This document shows, piece by piece, positions 1 to 11,616 of a stretch of 64,000 bases of DNA. The notes beneath the pieces are model-generated. The model did not search any database. It saw nothing but the letters and a program-made list of their open reading frames with translations, and was not told where the DNA came from. Source of the stretch: Scolanthus callimorphus (Eukaryota > Cnidaria > Anthozoa > Actiniaria > Edwardsiidae); the NCBI GenBank assembly GCA_033964015.1, contig CM066921.1:22983355-23047354 (forward strand), in the 5' to 3' direction. The first letter of the stretch is position 1, and every line of letters starts with the position of its first letter. The position numbers and the translations under genes are program-made.

Positions 1-45
1 CAAAAATAGGAGCCCTCCCCCCCCCACTAAATAATGACACGTCCC
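1..45. mobile_element. Right end of PIF/Harbinger-like TIR element, cut by window edge
   Basis: The terminal sequence TAAATAATGACACGTCCC matches, in the same or inverted orientation, the ends of elements at 21342-21905 and 30802-32081. It is followed by TTA (46-48), which is also present at this point of intact 5S spacers, so TTA is a plausible 3-bp target duplication. A 3-bp TWA duplication is typical of PIF/Harbinger elements; assignment to that group is inferred. The rest lies left of the window. Confidence 0.65.
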
Positions 46-341
46 TTAACTCGCACGCTTTCTCATGAAATCCAATTTTTTAGCTGTATTCGTAGCTGCC
101 AGTATAAAAATCACTTTTGTGCGTTAGATGGCTGCATGACGTACAAAACGTGCGCGCAATAGAACACGACGACGTCATAGACACAATCAAGCGAGTTAGA
201 ACGTAACGATGCAATTAGCGGAAAATAGTTTGTCGAAGCTCTTCGATCGTTCATGCAGGGACGTACAAAATGACTTAAAAAGCGTGGGTTCCGTGGGATT
301 AAAACTACAATGCTGAATTAGGTAAACTCCAAATCCTCCAA

Positions 342-349
342 TTCAAATA
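342..349 (+). promoter_or_regulatory. TATA-like element upstream of 5S gene
   Basis: TTCAAATA lies at -32 to -25 relative to the first 5S base (374) and recurs at this distance before nearly every intact 5S copy. Many animal 5S genes have a TATA-like upstream element there that helps RNA polymerase III start, in addition to the internal box A/IE/box C. Its function here is inferred from position. Confidence 0.45.
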
Positions 350-373
350 CACCACAGGAAACCAAGCTTAGAC

Positions 374-491
374 GTCTACGGCCATACCATCGGGAAAGCA
401 CCTGTTCTCGTTCGATCACCGAAGTTAAACCCGGTCGGGCGAAGATAGTACTTAGACGGGTGACCGCTTGGGAATACTTCGTGCTGTAGAC
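374..491 (+). rRNA. 5S ribosomal RNA
   Basis: First copy in the window, 118 nt from GTCTACGG to GTAGAC. It has box A (AGTTAAACCCGG), the intermediate element (GAAGATAGTA) and box C (GGTGACCGCTTGGGAATAC). Its one private change is G to T near nt 30 (CACCTGTTC). A T6 run follows. Confidence 0.93.
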
Positions 492-497
492 TTTTTT
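492..497 (+). terminator. Pol III T-run terminator (representative of the array)
   Basis: Six T residues directly follow the 5S 3' end (GTAGAC). Most copies have four to eight T here. Copies 4485, 5707, 7281, 12942, 14164 and 15737 instead read TATTTT, which leaves a minimal T4 signal. Confidence 0.8.
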
Positions 498-610
498 GGG
501 AGTTAGTACACTTTTGGAAATAGTCTCTCTTTATTTCAGAAAAAGAATAAACGGAAAGGAAAGAAAGCAAAGCGCGATCTCTGTTTCAGTTATAGTAGGG
601 CGAAGCACCT

Positions 611-632
611 AATTTTTTGCGGGAATATTTCC
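611..632 (+). other. Sm-site-like motif plus short hairpin in the spacer
   Basis: AATTTTTTG fits the Sm-binding consensus of snRNAs and spliced-leader RNAs and is followed by GGGAATATTTCC, which can fold as GGAA/TTCC. The pair recurs in almost every spacer. No recognisable snRNA or spliced-leader body precedes it, so an RNA gene is not claimed. Confidence 0.25.
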
Positions 633-984
633 ACCGAGGGCGCGATGTTAAATCAATTAACTCGCACGCTTTCTCATGAAATACATTTTTTTAGCTGTAT
701 TCGTAGCTGCCAGTATAAAAATCACTTTTGTGCGTTAGATGGTTGCATGACGTACAAAACGTGCGCGCAATAGAACACGACGACGTCATAGACACAATCA
801 AGCGAGTTAGAACGTAACGATGCAATTATCGGAAAATAGTTTGTCGAACCTCTTCGATCGTTCGTGCAGGGACTTACAAAATGACTTGAAAACCGTGGGT
901 TCCGTGGGATTAAAACTACAATGCTGAATTAGGTAAACTCCAAATCCTCCAATTCAAATACGCTACAGGAAACCAAGCTTAGAC

Positions 985-1102
985 GTCTACGGCCATACCA
1001 TCGGGAAAGCACCGGTTCTCGTTCGATCACTGAAGTTAAACCCGGTCGGGCGAAGATAGTACTTAGACGGGTGACCGCTTTGGAATACTTCGTGCTGTAG
1101 AC
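985..1102 (+). rRNA. 5S ribosomal RNA
   Basis: Full length. Differs from the array consensus by C to T in GATCACTGAAG and G to T in box C (GCTTTGGAATA). The same two changes occur in copy 8379, marking these two as higher-order paralogues. Seven T follow. Confidence 0.9.
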
Positions 1103-1560
1103 TTTTTTTGGAGTTAGTACACTTTTGGAAATAGTCTCTCTTTATTTCAGAAAAAGAATAAACGGAAAGGAAAGAAAGGAAAGCGCGATCTCTGTTTCAG
1201 TTATAGTAGGGCGAAGCACCTAATTTTTTGCGGGAATATTTCCACCGAGGGCGCGGTATTAAATCAATTAACTCGCACGCTTTCTCATGAAACACAATTT
1301 TTTAGCTGTATTCGTAGCTGCCAGTATAAAAATCACTTTTGTGCGTTAGATGGCTGCATGACGTACAAAACGTGCGCGCAATAGAACACGACGACGTCAT
1401 AGACACAATCAAGCGAGTTAGAACGTAACGATGCAATTAGCGGAAAATAGTTTGTCGAACCTCTTCGATCGTTCGTGCAGGGACGTACAAAATGACTTGA
1501 AAAGCGTGGGTTCCGTGGGATTAAAACTACAATGCTGAATTAGTTAAACTCCAAATCCTC

Positions 1561-1600
1561 CAATTCAAATACACACGTTTTGCATGACGTACAAAACGTG
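1561..1600 (+). repeat. Fused short unit junction (no 5S)
   Basis: TTCAAATACACACG joins TTTTGCATGACG: the end of one spacer runs into the middle of the next, with no 5S gene between copies 985 and 1822. Confidence 0.88.
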
Positions 1601-1821
1601 CGCGCAATAGAACACGACGACGTCATAGACACAATCAAGCGAGTTAGAACGTAACGATGCAATTAGCGGAAAATAGTTTGTCGAACCTCTTCGATCGTTC
1701 GTGCAGGGACGTACAAAATGACTTAAAAAGCGTGGGTTCCGTGGGATTAAAACTACAATGCTGAATTAGGTAAACTCCAAATCCTCCAATTCAAATACGC
1801 TACAGGAAACCAAGCTTTGAC

Positions 1822-1939
1822 GTCTACGGCCATACCATCGGCAAAGCACCGGTTCTCGTTCGATCACCGAAGTTAAACCCGGTCGGGCGAAAATAGTACT
1901 TAGACGGGTGACCGCTTGGGAATACTTCGTGCTGTAGAC
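1822..1939 (+). rRNA. 5S ribosomal RNA
   Basis: Full length, with the GGCAAAG and GCGAAAATAG variants and an upstream GCTTTGAC instead of GCTTAGAC. The same haplotype appears at 3877, 9213, 10887, 12332 and 12942. Confidence 0.92.
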
Positions 1940-2433
1940 TTTTTTGGGAGTTAGTACACTTTTGAAAATAGTCTCTCTTCATTTCAGAAAAAGAATAAAC
2001 GGAAAGGAACGAAAGGAAAGCGCGATCTCTGTTTCAGTTATAGTAGGGCGAAGCACTTAATTTTTTGCGGGAATATTTCCACCGAGGGAGCGATGTTAAA
2101 TCAATTAACTCGCACGCTTTCTCATGAAATACAATTTTTTTAGCTGTATTCGTAGCTGCAAGTATAAAAATCACTTTTGTGCATTAGATGGCTGCATGAC
2201 GTACAAAACGTGCGCGCAATAGAACACGACGACGTCATAGACACAATCAAGCGAGTTAGAACGTAACGATGCAATTAGCGGAAAATAGTTTGTCGAACCT
2301 CTTCGATCGTTCGTGCAGGGACGTACAAAATGGCTTGAAAAGCGTGGGTTCCGTGGGATTAAAACTACAATGCTGAATTAGGTAAACTCCAAATCCTCCA
2401 ATTCAAATACGCTACAGGAAACCAAGCTTAGAC

Positions 2434-2547
2434 GTCTACGGCCATACCATCGGGAAAGCACCGGTTCTCGTTCGATCACCGAAGTTAAACCCGGTCGGGC
2501 GAAGATAGTACTTGGGTGACCGCTTGGGAATACTTCGTGCTGTAGAC
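2434..2547 (+). rRNA. 5S ribosomal RNA copy with 4-nt deletion
   Basis: 114 nt. AGAC is missing (CTTGGGTGAC instead of CTTAGACGGGTGAC), removing the loop D region ahead of box C. The internal promoter spacing is shortened, so the copy is probably non-functional. Confidence 0.8.
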
Positions 2548-3040
2548 TTTTTTGGGAGTTAGTACACTTTTGGAAATAGTCTCTCTTTATTTCAGAAAAA
2601 GAATAAACGGAAAGGAAAGAAAGCAAAGCGCGATCTCTGTTTCAGTTATAGTAGGGCGAAGCACCTAATTTTTTGCGGGAATATTTCCACCGAGGGCGCG
2701 ATGTTAAATCAATTAACTCGCACGCTTTCTCATGAAATACATTTTTTTAGCTGTATTCGTAGCTGCCAGTATAAAAATCACTTTTGTGCGTTAGATGGTT
2801 GCATGACGTACAAAACGTGCGCGCAATAGAACACGACGACGTCATAGACACAATCAAGCGAGTTAGAACGTAACGATGCAATTATCGGAAAATAGTTTGT
2901 CGAACCTCTTCGATCGTTCGTGCAGGGACTTACAAAATGACTTGAAAACCGTGGGTTCCGTGGGATTAAAACTACAATGCTGAATTAGGTAAACTCCAAA
3001 TCCTCCAATTCAAATACGCTACAGGAAACCAAGCTTAGAC

Positions 3041-3158
3041 GTCTACGGCCATACCATCGGGAAAGCACCGGTTCTCGTTCCATCACCGAAGTTAAACCCG
3101 GTCGGGCGAAGATAGTACTTAGACGGGTGACCGCTTGGGAATACTTCGTGCTGTAGAC
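3041..3158 (+). rRNA. 5S ribosomal RNA
   Basis: Full length with the TTCCATCACC variant (G to C), shared with copies 9824, 11499 and 17266. Box A, IE and box C are intact. Confidence 0.92.
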
Positions 3159-3619
3159 TTTTTTGGGAGTTAGTACACTTTTGGAAATAGTCTCTCCTTA
3201 TTTCAGAAAAAGAATAAACGGAAAGGAAAGAAAGGAAAGCGCGACCTCTGTTTCAGTCATAGTAGGGCGAAGCACCTAATTTTTTGCGGGAATATTTCCA
3301 CCGAGAGCGCGGTGTTAAATTAATTAACTCGCACGCTTTCTCATGAAATCCAATTTTTTAGCTGTATTCGTAGCTGCCAGTATAAAAATCACTTGTGTGC
3401 GTTAGATGACTGCATGACGTACAAAACGTGCGCGCAATAGAACACGACGACGTCATAGACACAATCAAGCGGGTTGGAACGTGACGATGCAATTAGCGGA
3501 AAATAGTTTGTCGAACCTCTTCGATTGTTCGTGCAGGGACGGACAAAATGACTTGAAAAGCGTGGGTTCCGTGGGATTAAAACTACAATGCTGAATTAGT
3601 TAAACTCCAAATCCTCCAA

Positions 3620-3660
3620 TTCAAATACACACGTTTTGCATCACGTACAAAACGTGCGCG
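3620..3660 (+). repeat. Fused short unit junction (no 5S)
   Basis: Same fusion, TTTTGCATCACG sub-type, between copies 3041 and 3877. Confidence 0.88.
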
Positions 3661-3876
3661 CAATAGAACACGACGACGTCATAGACACAATCAAGCGAGT
3701 TAGAACGTAACGATGCAATTAGCGGAAAATAGTTTGTCGAACCTCTTCGATCGTTCGTGCAGGGACGTACAAATGACTTAAAAAGCGTGGGTTCCGTGGG
3801 ATTAAAACTACAATGCTAAATTAGGTAAACTCCAAATCCTCCAATTCAAATACGCTACAGGAAACCAAGCTTTGAC

Positions 3877-3994
3877 GTCTACGGCCATACCATCGGCAAA
3901 GCACCGGTTCTCGTTCGATCACCGAAGTTAAACCCGGTCGGGCGAAAATAGTACTTAGACGGGTGACCGCTTTGGAATACTTCGTGCTGTAGAC
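3877..3994 (+). rRNA. 5S ribosomal RNA
   Basis: Full length GGCAAAG/GCGAAAATAG haplotype, plus the G to T change in box C (GCTTTGGAATA). Five T follow. Copy 12332 is its higher-order partner. Confidence 0.9.
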
Positions 3995-4484
3995 TTTTTG
4001 GGAGTTAGTACACTTTTGAAAATAGTCTCTCTTCATTTCAGAAAAAGAATAAACGGAAAGGAACGAAAGGAAAGCGCGATCTCTGTTTCAGTTATAGTAG
4101 GGCGAAGCACTTATTTTTTGCGGGAATATTTCCACCGAGGGAGCGATGTTAAATCAATTAACTCGCACGCTTTCTCATGAAATACAATTTTTTAGCTGTA
4201 TTCGTAGCTGCAAGTATAAAATCACTTTTGTGCATTAGATGGCTGCATGACGTACAAAACGTGCGCGCAATAGAACACGACGACGTCATAGACACAATCA
4301 AGCGAGTTAGAACGTAACGATGCAATTAGCGGAAAATAGTTTGTCGAACCTCTTCGATCGTTCGTGCAGGGACGTACAAAATGGCTTGAAAAGCGTGGGT
4401 TCCGTGGGATTAAAACTACAATGCTGAATTAGGTAAACTCCAAATCCTCCAATTCAAATACGCTACAGGAAACCAAGCTTAGAC

Positions 4485-4602
4485 GTCTACGGCCATACCA
4501 TCGGGAAAGCACCGGTTCTCGTTCGATCACCGAAGTTAAACCCGGTCGGGCGAAGATAGTACTTAGACGGGTGACCGCTTGGGAATACTTCGTGCTGTAG
4601 AC
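4485..4602 (+). rRNA. 5S ribosomal RNA
   Basis: Matches the array consensus throughout. The downstream T-run is interrupted (TATTTTGG). Confidence 0.93.
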
Positions 4603-5094
4603 TATTTTGGGAGTTAGTACACTTTTGGAAATAGTATCTCCTTATTTCAGAAAAGAATAAACGGAAAGGAAAGAAAGGAAAGCGCGACCTCTGTTTCAGT
4701 CATAGTACGGCGAAGCACCTAATTTTTTGCGGGAATATTTCCACCGAGAGCGCGGTGTTAAATTAATTAACTCGCACGCTTTCTCCTGAAATCCAATTTT
4801 TTAGCTGTATTCGTAGCTGCCAGTATAAAAATCACTTTTGTGCATTAGATGGCTGCATAACGTACAAAACGTGCGCGCAATAGAACACGACGACGTCATA
4901 GACACAATCAAGCGAGTAAGAACGTAACGATGCAACTAGCGGAAAATAGTTTGTCGAAGCTCTTCGATCGTTCGTGCAGGGACTTACAAAATGACTTGAA
5001 AAGCGTGGGTTCCGTGGGATTAAAACTACAATGCTGAATTAGGTAAACTCCAAATCCTCCAATTCAAATACGCTACAGGAAACCAAGCTTAGAC

Positions 5095-5212
5095 GTCTAC
5101 GGCCATACCATCGGCAATGCACCGGTTCTCGTTCGATCACCGAAGTTAAACCCGGTCGGGCGAAGATAGTACTTAGACGGGTGACCGCTTGGGAATACTT
5201 CGTGCTGTAGAC
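5095..5212 (+). rRNA. 5S ribosomal RNA
   Basis: Full length with the GGCAATGCACC variant, shared only with copy 13553. Six T follow. Confidence 0.92.
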
Positions 5213-5706
5213 TTTTTTGGGAGTTAGTACACTTTTGGAAATAGTCTCTCTTTATTTCAGAAAAAGAATAAACGGAAAGGAACGAAAGGAAAGCGTGATC
5301 TCTGTTTCAGTTATAGTAGGGCGAAGCACCTAATTTTTTGCGGGAACATTTCCACCGAGGGCGCGGTGTTAAATCAATTAACTCGCACGCTTTCTCATGA
5401 AATACAATTTTTTTAGCTGTATTCGTAGCTGCCAGTATAAAAATCACTTGTGTGCGTTAGATGACTGCATGACGTACAAAACGTGCGCGCAATAGAACAC
5501 GACGACGTCATAGACACAATCAAGCGAGTTAGAACGTAACGATGCAATTAGCGGAAAATAGTTTGTCGAACCTCTTCGATCGCTCGTGCAGGGACGTACA
5601 AAATGACTTGAAAAGCGTGGGTTCCGTGGGATTAAAACTACAATGCTGAATTAGGTAAACTCCAAATCCTCCAATTCAAATACGCTACAGGAAACCAAGC
5701 TTAGAC

Positions 5707-5824
5707 GTCTACGGCCATACCATCGGGAAAGCACCGGTTCTCGTTCGATCACCGAAGTTAAACCCGGTCGGGCGAAGATAGTACTTAGACGGGTGACCGC
5801 TTGGGAATACTTCGTGCTGTAGAC
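5707..5824 (+). rRNA. 5S ribosomal RNA
   Basis: Array-consensus sequence. The terminator is TATTTT. The spacer that follows is cut short near 6048, where GCCAGTATTA joins a second TTAACTCGCACGC. Confidence 0.93.
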
Positions 5825-6379
5825 TATTTTGGGAGTTAGTACACTTTTGGAAATAGTCTCTCCTTATTTCAGAAAAAGAATAAACGGAAAGGAAAGAAAG
5901 GAAAGCGCGACCTCTGTTTCAGTCATAGTACGGCGAAGCACCTAATTTTTTGCGGGAATATTTCCACCGAGAGCGCGGTGTTAAATTAATTAACTCGCAC
6001 GCTTTCTCATGAAATCCAATTTTTTAGCTGTATTCGTAGCTGCCAGTATTATTAACTCGCACGCTTTCTCATGAAATACAATTTTTTAGCTGTATTCGTA
6101 GCTGCCAGTATAAAAATCACTTTTGTGCATTAGATGGCTGCATGACGTACAAAACGTGCGCACAATAGAACACGACGACGTCATAGACACAATCAAGCGA
6201 GTTAGAACGTAACGATGCAATTAGCGGAAAATAGTTTGTCGAACCTCTTCGATCGTTCGTGCAGGGACTTACAAAATGACTTGAAAAGCGTGGGTTCCGT
6301 GGGATTAAAACTACAATGCTGAATTAGGTAAACTCCAAATCCTCCAATTCAAATACACTACAGGAAACCAAGCTTAGAC

Positions 6380-6496
6380 GTCTACGGCCATACCATCGGG
6401 AAAGCACCGCTTCTCGTTCGATCACCGAAGTTAAACCCGGTCGGGCAAAGATAGACTTAGACGGGTGACCGCTTGGGAATACTTCGTGCTGTAGAC
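6380..6496 (+). rRNA. 5S ribosomal RNA copy with 1-nt deletion in IE
   Basis: 117 nt. GGGCAAAGATAGACTTAG lacks one T of the intermediate element and has G to A. CACCGCTTC is a further change. The same deletion recurs at 7770, 14837 and 16225, so it is a true sub-lineage and not a one-off read error. Confidence 0.85.
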
Positions 6497-6838
6497 TTTT
6501 TTGGGAGTTAGTACACTTTTGGAAATAGTCTCGCTTTCTCATGAAATACAATTTTTTTAGCTGTATTCGTAGCTGCCAGTATAAAAATCACTTTGTGCGT
6601 TAGATGGCTGCATGACGTACAAAACGTGCGCGCAATAGAACACGACGACGTCACAGACACAATCAAGCGAGTTAGAACGTAACGATGCAATTAGCGGAAA
6701 ATAGTTTGTCGAACCTCTTCGATCGTTTGTGAAGGGACGGACAAAATGACTTGAAAGCGTGGGTTCCGTGGGATTAAAACTACAATGCTGAAGTAGGTAA
6801 ACTTAAAATCCTCCAATTCAAATACGCTACAGGAAACC

Positions 6839-6862
6839 AAGCTTAGACGAATAAACTGAAAG
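6839..6862 (+). repeat. 5S-less array unit, deletion junction 1
   Basis: AAGCTTAGACG joins AATAAACTGAAAGG directly. The 5S gene and the first part of the 3' spacer (about 185 bp) are missing between 6849 and 6850, while the rest of the unit is normal. Confidence 0.9.
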
Positions 6863-7280
6863 GAAAGACAGGAAAGCGCGACCTCTGTTTCAGTTATAGT
6901 AGGGCGAAACATCTAAATTTTTGCGGGAATATTTACACCGAGGGCGTGGTGTTAAATCAATTAACTCGCACGCTTTCTCATGAAATACAATTTTTTTAGC
7001 TGTATTCGTAGCTGCCAGTATAAAAATCACTTTGTGCGTTAGATGGCTGCATGACGTAAAAAACGTGCGCGCAATTGAACACGACGACGTCACAGACACA
7101 ATCAAGCGAGTTAGAACGTAACGATGCAATTAGCGGAAAATAGTTTGTCGAACCTCTTCGATCGTTTGTGCAGGGACGGACAAAATGAACGTGGGTTCCG
7201 TGGGATTAAAACTACAATGCTGAAGTAGGTAAACTCCAAATCCTCCAATTCAAATACCCTACAGGAAACCAAGCTTAGAC

Positions 7281-7398
7281 GTCTACGGCCATACCATCGG
7301 GAAAGCACCGGTTCTCGTTCGATCACCGAAGTTAAACCCGGTCGGGCGAAGATAGTACTTAGACGGGTGACCGCTTGGGAATACTTCGTGCTGTAGAC
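7281..7398 (+). rRNA. 5S ribosomal RNA
   Basis: Array-consensus copy. The terminator is TATTTT. The spacer downstream jumps from AATAGTCTC straight to GCTTTCTCATGAAA. Confidence 0.93.
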
Positions 7399-7769
7399 TA
7401 TTTTGGGAGTTAGTACACTTTTGGAAATAGTCTCGCTTTCTCATGAAATACAATTTTCTCATGAAATACAATTTTTTAGCTGTATTCGTAGCTGCCAGTA
7501 TAAAAATCACTTTTGTGCATTAGATGGCTACATGACGTACAAAACGTGCGCACAATAGAACACGACGACGTCATAGACACAATCAAGCGAGTTAGAACGT
7601 AACGATGCAATTAGCGGAAAATAGTTTGTCGAACCTCTTCGATCGTTCGTGCAGGGACTTACAAAATGACTTGAAAAGCTTGGGTTCCGTGGGATTAAAA
7701 CTACAATGCTGAATTAGGTAAACTCCAAATCCTCCAATTCAAATACACTACAGGAAACCAAGCTTAGAC

Positions 7770-7886
7770 GTCTACGGCCATACCATCGGGAAAGCACCGG
7801 TTCTCGTTCGATCACCGAAGTTAAACCCGGTCGGGCAAAGATAGACTTAGACGGGTGACCGCTTGGGAATACTTCGTGCTGTAGAC
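7770..7886 (+). rRNA. 5S ribosomal RNA copy with 1-nt deletion in IE
   Basis: 117 nt, GGGCAAAGATAGACTTAG type. Otherwise consensus, with an intact box A and box C and a T6 run. Confidence 0.86.
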
Positions 7887-8378
7887 TTTTTTGGGAGTTA
7901 GTACACTTTTGGAAATAGTCTCTCTTTATTTCAGAAAAAGAATAAACGGAAAGGAAAGAAAGGAAAGCGCGATCTCTGTTTCAGTTATAGTAGGGCGAAG
8001 CACCTAATTTTTTGCGGGAATATTTCCACCGAGGGCGCGATGTTAAATCAATTAACTCGCACGCTTTCTCATGAAATACATTTTTTTAGCTGTATTCGTA
8101 GCTGCCAGTATAAAAATCACTTTTGTGCGTTAGATGGTTGCATGACGTACAAAACGTGCGCGCAATAGAACACGACGACGTCATAGACACAATCAAGCGA
8201 GTTAGAACGTAACGATGCAATTATCGGAAAATAGTTTGTCGAACCTCTTCGATCGTTCGTGCAGGGACTTACAAATGACTTGAAAACCGTGGGTTCCGTG
8301 GGATTAAAACTACAATGCTGAATTAGGTAAACTCCAAATCCTCCAATTCAAATACGCTACAGGAAACCAAGCTTAGAC

Positions 8379-8496
8379 GTCTACGGCCATACCATCGGGA
8401 AAGCACCGGTTCTCGTTCGATCACTGAAGTTAAACCCGGTCGGGCGAAGATAGTACTTAGACGGGTGACCGCTTTGGAATACTTCGTGCTGTAGAC
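8379..8496 (+). rRNA. 5S ribosomal RNA
   Basis: Same CACTGAAG and GCTTTGGAATA changes as copy 985, 7394 bp upstream. Seven T follow. Confidence 0.9.
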
Positions 8497-8949
8497 TTTT
8501 TTTGGAGTTAGTACACTTTTGGAAATAGTCTCTCTTTATTTCAGAAAAAGAATAAACGGAAAGGAAAGAAAGGAAAGCGCGATCTCTGTTTCAGTTATAG
8601 TAGGGCGAAGCACCTAATTTTTTGCGGGAATATTTCCACCGAGGGCGCGGTATTAATCAATTAACTCGCACGCTTTCTCATGAAACACAATTTTTTAGCT
8701 GTATTCGTAGCTGCCAGTATAAAAATCACTTTTGTGCGTTAGATGGCTGCATGACGTACAAAACGTGCGCGCAATAGAACACGACGACGTCATAGACACA
8801 ATCAAGCGAGTTAGAACGTAACGATGCAATTAGCGGAAAATAGTTTGTCGAACCTCTTCGATCGTTCGTGCAGGGACGTACAAAATGACTTGAAAAGCGT
8901 GGGTTCCGTGGGATTAAAACTACAATGCTGAATTAGTTAAACTCCAAAT

Positions 8950-8990
8950 CCTCCAATTCAATACACACGTTTTGCATGACGTACAAAACG
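8950..8990 (+). repeat. Fused short unit junction (no 5S)
   Basis: TTTTGCATGACG sub-type, between copies 8379 and 9213. One A is missing from TTCAATACACACG. Confidence 0.88.
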
Positions 8991-9212
8991 TGCGCGCAAT
9001 AGAACACGACGACGTCATAGACACAATCAAGCGAGTTAGAACGTAACGATGCAATTAGCGGAAAATAGTTTGTCGAACCTCTTCGATCGTTCGTGCAGGG
9101 ACGTACAAAATGACTTAAAAGCGTGGGTTCCGTGGGATTAAAACTACAATGCTGAATTAGGTAAACTCCAAATCCTCCAATTCAAATACGCTACAGGAAA
9201 CCAAGCTTTGAC

Positions 9213-9330
9213 GTCTACGGCCATACCATCGGCAAAGCACCGGTTCTCGTTCGATCACCGAAGTTAAACCCGGTCGGGCGAAAATAGTACTTAGACGGGT
9301 GACCGCTTGGGAATACTTCGTGCTGTAGAC
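9213..9330 (+). rRNA. 5S ribosomal RNA
   Basis: GGCAAAG/GCGAAAATAG haplotype with an intact box C. It is the partner of copy 1822, 7391 bp upstream. Confidence 0.92.
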
Positions 9331-9823
9331 TTTTTTGGGAGTTAGTACACTTTTGGAAATAGTCTCTCTTCATTTCAGAAAAAGAATAAACGGAAAGGAA
9401 CGAAAGGAAAGCGCGATCTCTGTTTCAGTTATAGTAGGGCGAAGCACTTAATTTTTTGCGGGAATATTTCCACCGAGGGAGCGATGTTAAATCAATTAAC
9501 TCGCACGCTTTCTCATGAAATACAATTTTTTTAGCTGTATTCGTAGCTGCAAGTATAAAAATCACTTTTGTGCATTAGATGGCTGCATGACGTACAAAAC
9601 GTGCGCGCAATAGAACACGACGACGTCATAGACACAATCAAGCGAGTTAGAACGTAACGATGCAATTAGCGGAAAATAGTTGTCGAACCTCTTCGATCGT
9701 TCGTGCAGGGACTTACAAAATGACTTGAAAACCGTGGGTTCCGTGGGATTAAAACTACAATGCTGAATTAGGTAAACTCCAAATCCTCCAATTCAAATAC
9801 GCTACAGGAAACCAAGCTTAGAC

Positions 9824-9941
9824 GTCTACGGCCATACCATCGGGAAAGCACCGGTTCTCGTTCCATCACCGAAGTTAAACCCGGTCGGGCGAAGATAGTA
9901 CTTAGACGGGTGACCGCTTGGGAATACTTCGTGCTGTAGAC
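9824..9941 (+). rRNA. 5S ribosomal RNA
   Basis: TTCCATCACC haplotype, full length, T6 terminator. In this block it directly follows the 9213 copy, so the unit equivalent to 2434 is missing. Confidence 0.92.
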
Positions 9942-10399
9942 TTTTTTGGGAGTTAGTACACTTTTGGAAATAGTCTCTTCCTTATTTCAGAAAAAGAATA
10001 AACGGAAAGGAAAGAAAGGAAAGCGCGACCTCTGTTTCAGTCATAGTAGGGCGAAGCACCTAATTTTTTGCGGGAATATTTCCACCGAGAGCGCGGTGTT
10101 AATTAATTAACTCGCACGCTTTCTCATGAAATCCAATTTTTTAGCTGTATTCGTAGCTGCCAGTATAAAAATCACTTGTGTGCGTTAGATGACTGCATGA
10201 CGTACAAAACGTGCGCGCAATAGAACACGACGACGTCATAGACACAATCAAGCGGGTTGGAACGTGACGATGCAATTAGCGGAAAATAGTTTGTCGAACC
10301 TCTTCGATTGTTCGTGCAGGGACGGACAAAATGACTTGAAAAGCGTGGGTTCCGTGGGATTAAAACTACAATGCTGAATTAGTTAAACTCCAAATCCTC

Positions 10400-10440
10400 C
10401 AATTCAAATACACACGTTTTGCATCACGTACAAAACGTGC
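10400..10440 (+). repeat. Fused short unit junction (no 5S)
   Basis: TTTTGCATCACG sub-type. It is followed within about 230 bp by a second fused junction, so two 5S-less units lie in a row. Confidence 0.88.
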
Positions 10441-10629
10441 GCGCAATAGAACACGACGACGTCATAGACACAATCAAGCGAGTTAGAACGTAACGATGCA
10501 ATTAGCGGAAAATAGTTTGTCGAACCTCTTCGATCGTTCGTGCAGGGACGTACAAAATGACTTGAAAAGCGTGGGTTCCGTGGGATTAAAACTACAATGC
10601 TGAATTAGTTAAACTCCAAATCCTCCAAT

Positions 10630-10670
10630 TCAAATACACACGTTTTGCATGACGTACAAAACGTGCGCGC
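10630..10670 (+). repeat. Fused short unit junction (no 5S)
   Basis: TTTTGCATGACG sub-type, immediately before the unit carrying copy 10887. Confidence 0.88.
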
Positions 10671-10886
10671 AATAGAACACGACGACGTCATAGACACAAT
10701 CAAGCGAGTTAGAACGTAACGATGCAATTAGCGGAAAATAGTTTGTCGAACCTCTTCGATCGTTCGTGCAGGGACGTACAAAATGACTTAAAAAGCGTGG
10801 GTTCCGTGGGATTAAAACTACAATGCTGAATTAGGTAAACTCCAAATCCTCCAATTCAAATACGCTACAGGAAACCAAGCTTTGAC

Positions 10887-11004
10887 GTCTACGGCCATAC
10901 CATCGGCAAAGCACCGGTTCTCGTTCGATCACCGAAGTTAAACCCGGTCGGGCGAAAATAGTACTTAGACGGGTGACCGCTTGGGAATACTTCGTGCTGT
11001 AGAC
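10887..11004 (+). rRNA. 5S ribosomal RNA
   Basis: GGCAAAG/GCGAAAATAG haplotype. It belongs to the roughly 1.06 kb of sequence that the second higher-order block has gained relative to the first. Confidence 0.92.
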
Positions 11005-11498
11005 TTTTTTGGGAGTTAGTACACTTTTGGAAATAGTCTCTCTTCATTTCAGAAAAAGAATAAACGGAAAGGAACGAAAGGAAAGCGCGATCTCTGTTTC
11101 AGTTATAGTAGGGCGAAGCACTTAATTTTTTGCAGGAATATTTCCACCGAGGGAGCGATGTTAAATCAATTAACTCGCACGCTTTCTCATGAAATACAAT
11201 TTTTTTAGCTGTATTCGTAGCTGCAAGTATAAAAATCACTTTTGTGCATTAGATGGCTGCATGACGTACAAAACGTGCGCGCAATAGAACACGACGACGT
11301 CATAGACACAATCAAGCGAGTTAGAACGTAACGATGCAATTAGCGGAAAATAGTTTGTCGAACCTCTTCGATCGTTCGTGCAGGGACTTACAAAATGACT
11401 TGAAAACCGTGGGTTCCGTGGGATTAAAACTACAATGCTGAATTAGGTAAACTCCAAATCCTCCAATTCAAATACGCTACAGGAAACCAAGCTTAGAC

Positions 11499-11616
11499 GT
11501 CTACGGCCATACCATCGGGAAAGCACCGGTTCTCGTTCCATCACCGAAGTTAAACCCGGTCGGGCAAAGATAGTACTTAGACGGGTGACCGCTTGGGAAT
11601 ACTTCGTGCTGTAGAC
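11499..11616 (+). rRNA. 5S ribosomal RNA
   Basis: TTCCATCACC haplotype with an extra GGGCAAAGATAG change. Five T follow. Confidence 0.91.

Noticed and set aside
600..660. snRNA or spliced-leader gene linked to 5S
   Set aside because: Only an Sm-like motif and a short hairpin are present; no U1, U2, U4, U5, U6 or spliced-leader body could be recognised. Kept as a finding only.
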